This document shows positions 59,945-64,000 of a DNA stretch of 64,000 nucleotides, one piece after another; the first letter of the stretch is position 1, and the number at the start of each line of letters is the position of its first letter. The notes under the pieces were generated by a model that had not been told where the DNA came from, made no database searches, and saw nothing but the letters and a program-made list of their open reading frames with translations. The translations under genes and the position numbers were made by a program. This DNA comes from Macrosteles quadrilineatus (lineage: Eukaryota; Arthropoda; Insecta; Hemiptera; Cicadellidae): NCBI RefSeq assembly GCF_028750875.1, contig NW_026542599.1, forward strand, positions 27,454,484 through 27,518,483, written 5' to 3'.

Positions 59945-60107
59945 TAGGCACGATCCTGGTATTGTGTTGCACATTCCTTCAGGCTAGACCTAGTTGTTAC
60001 GGCATTATCGCTTAGATAAAATCCATTGGCGATTTCACGTGATTTGAACCCGGGACCTCAGGGATGGAAGTCCCCTGCTCTAACCACTAGACCAGATCGC
60101 CCCCCCA
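59945..60107 (-). mobile_element. tRNA-Glu-like SINE
   Basis: Minus strand from 60107: the A box is in TGGTCTAGTGGTTAGAG, the anticodon arm is CAGGG...CCCTG with a TTC anticodon, and the B box is GGGTTCAAATC. The A-box region closely resembles tRNA-Glu. Position 33 is C instead of T, and the acceptor ends do not pair, so it is not a working tRNA. The body (CCAATGG, then AACTAGGTCTAGCC) loosely parallels the SINE bodies at 34.2 and 45.3 kb. Confidence 0.65.
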
Positions 60108-60189
60108 CCAACAAGTAACAATATATTCAAAAATATTTTCACATCCCTAGTATCACAGAATATATACTACTATAACCCAGAATGCTGAC

Positions 60190-60474
60190 TGCTGGTTATA
60201 AAGCGTTAAGTACTCGGAGAGAGCTTTGCCTGTCGCTCGATAGGCAGCGCCACCAGCGTTGACGGGCAAGCGCTGTCAGTGCTGCCAACTGCACGCACCC
60301 TTATTTCCCTCTCTCTCCTAGCTAAGCTGTCGTGGCTCGTCTGCACTGCACTGTCTAGTGTAGCCAGCGCGCGCGCGCGTTCATTTCAAAACGGAATTGT
60401 ATTCTCAATTGTCAATGGATATTTGTGTTTCGAAATAGTGTGTTTTTTTTAGTTATTTTAAGTTAATTGTTATC
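60190..60474 (+). promoter_or_regulatory. CpG-rich promoter and 5' UTR region of the THAP gene
   Basis: The AT-rich background gives way to a GC- and CpG-rich block with a (GC)n run at about 60367-60380, pyrimidine-rich CTCTCTCTCC and several CAGTG words. It runs directly into the THAP start codon. No TATA box is evident. An initiator-like TCAGTG occurs near 60276. The transcription start is not determined. Confidence 0.5.
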
Positions 60475-60586
60475 ATGACAAGGACAAAGTGTAGCTATAA
60501 GTCTTGTTCTTCAAGCCGGGAGGAAGGTGTCCGTATGTTCCGGTTCCCCAATTCACCATTAGCCGATATTTGGACGATTAATTGCG
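60475..60586 (+). CDS. THAP-domain protein, first coding exon (partial gene)
   Basis: The 37 codons plus one base begin MTRTKCSYKSC and contain FRFPNSPLADIW and a final NC-G. This is the N-terminal half of a THAP zinc finger: the first two zinc ligands are C6 and C11 (C-x4-C), followed by the FP motif and the invariant-type tryptophan (W33) before a cysteine-glycine. THAP domains bind DNA through a C2CH zinc module; the remaining Cys and His ligands must be in a later exon. The ATG is chosen because an in-frame TAG lies 39 bases upstream (60436) and A is at -3. The exon ends at G|GTAAGT (60587), a strong donor in phase 1. The next exon was not found in the last 3.4 kb. THAP domains occur in host regulators and in P-element-type transposases; the CpG-rich promoter and clean splice site favour a host gene. 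Confidence 0.8.
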
Positions 60587-61404
60587 GTAAGTACTGAATA
60601 ATATCATATATTCATATATATATATATATTTATATATTAATGTTTTCACGACACCTTTTAAGAATACAAAACTTAAATATTAATTTGTATTGTGTATTGT
60701 GTTGTTCTATAAAGTTAGTAGGTACTAATAAGTTTACATTTCAAATAAGATCGCAGCATTACGATTAGAAATTATTTGATTGCTCATAACTTCAAATGTA
60801 TTATGGCGTATAAAACTGGAATTATCAGTAGAATAATTAGAGGTAACAATCTGGAACAAAAAAATAATTTGTCTTAAAGTGTTGCAGCGCGTTATGCGCC
60901 ATTGCTTTGGTAATAATAAAAACTAACACTTTGAAATTAACTATAATTGTATTAATGTAGAAAGTAACAAATAATATTAGTGGGCTGTATAAATGAAACC
61001 GTTGTGAAAAAACTAATGTGGTTTTAACATAATGTGAATAAGACTAATGAAATGCGTTGAGGGATCTGCCTCTCACGTTCTATATGAAGCTATGCGAACT
61101 TAACAATGTGATGCTCGTCGAAACAGAGACAAAAGACAACTCCCTTACCCAAGGTTTGAGTTACAACATTCTAAGAACTGGCGAGGAAGGGTCCGTCCTT
61201 TCGTAGAAGGACGGTGATTTATTACTCTGTACCGCTGCTAAAGCCGACAAGTGGCCCTAGGTGAAAGAACGTTAGACTCTACATTTTGAAATACTAAACT
61301 AAATGTGAAAACTAATTATCCTAAACAACATTCGGGTTATTGACATCATTTATTTATGTTTATGATCCATACCGGTTCTGTTATAATATTCATCTATCTA
61401 TCTA
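60587..61404 (+). other. Start of the presumed first intron of the THAP gene
   Basis: Begins with GTAAGT. AT-rich, with a GC-richer patch at about 61060-61265 that holds a small hairpin (CCGTCCTT, 6 bases, AAGGACGG, about 61193-61214). No second THAP exon is seen. Confidence 0.5.
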
Positions 61405-62360
61405 TCTATATAAATAAAATTAGACTTTTGTCTGTACATTGCTCAGAATCATAAATTTTTAGATTATTTTTACGTTTTATACATTAAAGAAGCCGAAACA
61501 AGTCTCATCTAAATTTCTGTCTGTCTGTCTGTAACACTCAAGGTGGTATTTTACGCAATCTTCTCCAGGAAAACGAGAGTACCTATCAAGATCCAAGTTA
61601 TTTTAATGTATTCACTGGATTGGCGAGAGTGTCTTTAGCCATTACAATATGGCCTCAATGCCCTCAATACTTTGTAAATAAAATTACGGACGTTTAAAAA
61701 AGCAGATTTGTGCGATTTTTTTCAAGTTTTCGTCCAATTTTTATCACATAATCATCTATGAAATAACGAACAGCTGTTCTGATCAAGATTATTTTTTCTA
61801 GATATGTTTACAAATACCGCAACCATTTCCGATCAAGTTTTAAAGGCAAATCCCATCCAAGTGAGATTTACAACGTTTTTTTTTTACATAAAGGATGTAA
61901 TTAATCGCAAGTGGAATATTTAATATAGTGTAACCGTAAATGAAATTAACTAACTAGGCATCATCCAGGTCAGGAACCAGAGATTGTTTGTGTATAAAAT
62001 TGTTCTGAAGTTTTGATAACCAGAAAGAAGACATCGAATCAGTGTTGTATATGGCTGGGAAAGTTCAATTTATTAATGATCGTCGCCAATAGCTTAGAAA
62101 CAAGGTTCCACTCATTGACGGCGCTTCAATGGCGGTTGTGTACAGTGTAAAGTAAAAATTCACAACTGCAGTGGGTGGTTGTAACAGAGGTTTACGGATG
62201 ATGCTAAGCTCGATTTTCCAATGTGTCACTTTCTGTTCCTACCATTGATTATATATAGTTAATAGTTCCTACTCACCGTTCCTACCCGACCGCTTTTCAT
62301 GATTGAGGTCTGAAATTGAAGGTATGCACGCACAGATTTGCATTCAAGCATTGGCATATA
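61405..62360 (+). mobile_element. Helitron-like 5' end and 184-bp-unit fragment
   Basis: A|TCTATATAAATAAAATTAG at 61404-61405 follows a (TCTA)n tract and resembles a Helitron 5' end. At 62276-62360 lies a single copy of the core of the 36.9-38.2 kb unit (ACCCGACCG.TTTTCATGATT, GAGGTCT.AAATTGAAGG, TATGCACGCACAGATTTG), about 90% alike by eye. No 3' hairpin and CTAG were assigned. The element may be a degenerate relative of the 36942-38625 Helitron interrupted by other insertions. Confidence 0.45.
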
Positions 62361-62802
62361 CAGTGTTTTTTAGTAAAGCATATCGGGCTTCAGATTCTAC
62401 ATGAAAAAATAAATCGCAAATGTCGAGAATTTTTTTTCAATTTCGTGTTACTTCAGCCGTAAACCGCAATTTTTTTATTTTTTTGAAAATATTAATAACT
62501 TAAAAACCCTTGGAGATATTTTTATGAAACTTTGTAGAAACTTTAAGTCTACAGGAACAAACATTCTCCGAAAATATCTTTGATCATAAGGCTTACCAAA
62601 TTTCAAAAGACGGTAATTTAAAATTTTGTTTTAAGGTGACACAGTACTCCCTATCCCGCCCATGTTAAAATGACAGTTTTTAGGTACACATAACTGTTAC
62701 AAATATTAACCTATCAACTTGAAATTTTTGTACTAAGTTAAATACATTATTACCAACAATAATATGAAGCAAAAATGTTTTTGAGCAAAATTAAATTGTC
62801 AG

Positions 62803-63060
62803 TGTTGAGGTTAAATCTGTGGACCTTATTTAATTATAATACTTGACTCTTCAAACAAACAATACTTTATTTTATAACTTTTAAACAGAACACATATAAA
62901 TTTATACAACTCATAAGCACATTTTGTTTTTACCAACTAGGAGGTTGCTATGCCAACATAACAACTAATTTTATAAACATGAAACAGTCTTTAATTACAC
63001 ATAGAATAATAAATAATTGAGTTAGGGTATATTTTGATATATTTTTGTATTGCTTCAACA
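62803..63060 (-). mobile_element. Ty1/copia 3' LTR
   Basis: Ends are TGTTGAGG at 62803 and TTCAACA at 63060, so on the minus strand the LTR runs TGTTGAA...CAACA with TG..CA termini, 258 bp. Immediately upstream on the minus strand is a purine tract TTAGGGAGGG (63061-63070), the expected polypurine tract. A TATAAATTTATA and an AATAAA are present inside. GTCAG follows at 62798-62802 as a possible half of a target-site duplication, but no partner is available because the other end is missing. Confidence 0.75.
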
Positions 63061-63103
63061 CCCTCCCTAAATATAAAAATGTATTGTCTTCTTACAAACA
63101 GTT

Positions 63104-63331
63104 TTAAACAACATTCATCTTATTTCTGAATGTCTGGAACTTTGGTTTACACAGAGCTTTTGTTAATATGTCCGCCAATTGGTTTTCAGAGTTAATGTAC
63201 TTTAAAACAACACTTCCCTTTTTGATAACTTCCCTTAAAAAATGTCATTTGACATCAATGTGTTTAAGTCTTTTGTTTTCTAGACTTCCTGCAACAGCTA
63301 TTGCTGATTGATTATCTTCATGGATGATCAG
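63104..63331 (-). pseudogene. Ty1/copia pol fragment, RNase H domain 3' end, broken
   Basis: The 76-codon frame (including stop) carries the classic copia RNase H end: EDNQSAIAVA near its start, KHID in the middle and ENQLADILTKAL near residue 50-60, then a natural stop 34 bases before the polypurine tract. The aspartate in EDNQSA is one of the RNase H catalytic positions. Codon 29 is an in-frame TGA (63245-63247), just after KHIDVK where the family has Arg or Lys-Tyr, so the gene is dead. The fragment begins abruptly at 63331 in unrelated sequence; integrase, reverse transcriptase and the 5' LTR are absent. It is a 5'-truncated remnant, and its sequence context suggests later rearrangement. 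Confidence 0.85.
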
Positions 63332-63337
63332 TGTATA

Positions 63338-63645
63338 AAGAGTGTATAAAAGTCGCTGTATTGCTTAAAATAATTTTTTCTTCCATAATATGTGGTATGT
63401 ACGTGTTCAGGAAAGTGGGTTCTACAAAACTAAATAATAAAAATGTTAAAAAAAAATTAATATTTGACGGCGTACCCTCTGCGTCTTGATTAGTAGGCTA
63501 GTAGGACCTTGGACATGCTAAATTAGGCTGCAATAGTTTATAAAAGTAGCTGAAAATTTTAAAAATAATTTTCTTTCTTCCTTAATTTTTATTATCTACG
63601 TGTTCAGAAAAGTCTGTTCTACAAAACTAAATAATAAAAAAAATA
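63338..63645 (+). repeat. Two-copy tandem duplication beside the copia fragment
   Basis: GTRTATAAAAGT.GCTG, AAAATAATTTT.TTCTTCC, TACGTGTTCAG and GTTCTACAAAACTAAATAAT occur at about 63340-63450 and again at about 63540-63645, an offset of about 197 bp. Confidence 0.8.
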
Positions 63646-64000
63646 TATTTGAGTACTGTGTTACCTTAATGACTAGTTTTCACGGTATTTCACTTTAAAA
63701 ATTTTAAATGGCCACCATTTTGAAATTTGACGAGCCTAATCAAAGATATTTTCGGAGAACGTAAAAATTCGTTTTTAATAGCTAAAGACAGTGTCAAAAA
63801 TGTTTCAATACTGGCAAATAACTTACCATTCGGTGCTTTTGTTTGTCAGGAGAAGGCCGCGTAAAATGCCTTCCGGGCCATGACAGACGGACACACGGAA
63901 ATTGAGATAAAACTTGTTTCGGTTTCTTTAATATATAAAAGTAAAAATTAAGAAAAAAATGATTACATATTGTTATGAGAGGTGATTCGTGGCGAATGAC

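Larger units (their letters stand above)
61453..63960. mobile_element. Nested inverted-repeat complex
   Basis: The outer arms 61453-61585 and 63832-63960 are inverted copies (shared CGAAACAAGT / ACTTGTTTCG, TTTTACGC / GCGTAAAA, CTGTCTGTCTGT / ACAGACGGACAC). The inner arms at about 62560-62662 and 63644-63765 are also inverted (TCTCCGAAAATATCTTTGAT and complement; ACACAGTACT / AGTACTGTGT). The spacing is asymmetric (about 975 bp between left arms, about 70 bp between right arms), which implies an insertion on the left side. A broken copia fragment lies in the centre. Confidence 0.65.

Noticed and set aside
60037..60107. Functional tRNA-Glu gene
   Set aside because: C at position 33, no acceptor-stem pairing, and a SINE-like body follows.

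Overview
This window looks like nuclear DNA from an invertebrate animal with a large, AT-rich, repeat-dense genome. An insect is most likely, possibly a hemipteran; that is inferred from composition and repeat types, and no marker gene fixes the species. There are no operons, ribosome binding sites, long ORFs or CRISPR features. The dominant content is intronic or intergenic sequence filled with old mobile elements.

Only two places resemble host gene sequence. At the left edge (about 1-323) is a short CpG-rich block ending in a plausible splice donor, which could be a promoter plus untranslated first exon on the + strand. At 60475-60586 is the clear first coding exon of a THAP-domain zinc-finger protein. 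It follows a CpG-rich, promoter-like stretch (about 60190-60474) and ends in a GTAAGT donor, so the rest of the gene lies in or beyond the last 3.4 kb. No exon was recognised in the roughly 60 kb between them.

Layout. 0-5 kb: Helitron-type ends (1526, 4377-4508) and a foldback element (3026-3280). 5-8 kb: tRNA-derived SINE heads and a hairpin element with a 9-bp target-site duplication. 9.6-12.4 kb: an old tandem duplication holding a nine-unit, 113-bp satellite, one unit of which carries a 49-bp inverted-repeat insertion. 15.9-17.5 kb: two AT-rich arrays around a unique core with a 196-bp tandem duplication and a palindrome. 17.5-36 kb: mostly featureless AT-rich DNA with a few dispersed repeat pairs, a second hairpin element (32606-32922) and a SINE. 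36942-38625: an apparently complete non-autonomous Helitron whose body is a 184-bp tandem array. 39-54 kb: dispersed repeats, an 81-bp palindrome, a GC-rich 42-bp-spaced motif at two loci in opposite orientation, more SINE and Helitron remnants, and a 66-bp hairpin. 54-59 kb: a truncated third hairpin-element copy, a small E-box-rich island, and an 820-bp element with terminal inverted repeats. 59.9-64 kb: a SINE, the THAP exon, and inside its presumed intron a nested inverted-repeat complex containing the broken 3' end of a Ty1/copia retrotransposon.

The most interesting signals are the Helitron with its homogenised 184-bp array, the hairpin family whose copies share one end but differ at the other while carrying target-site duplications, the GC-rich spaced motif, and the tiny insertion inside the 113-bp satellite.
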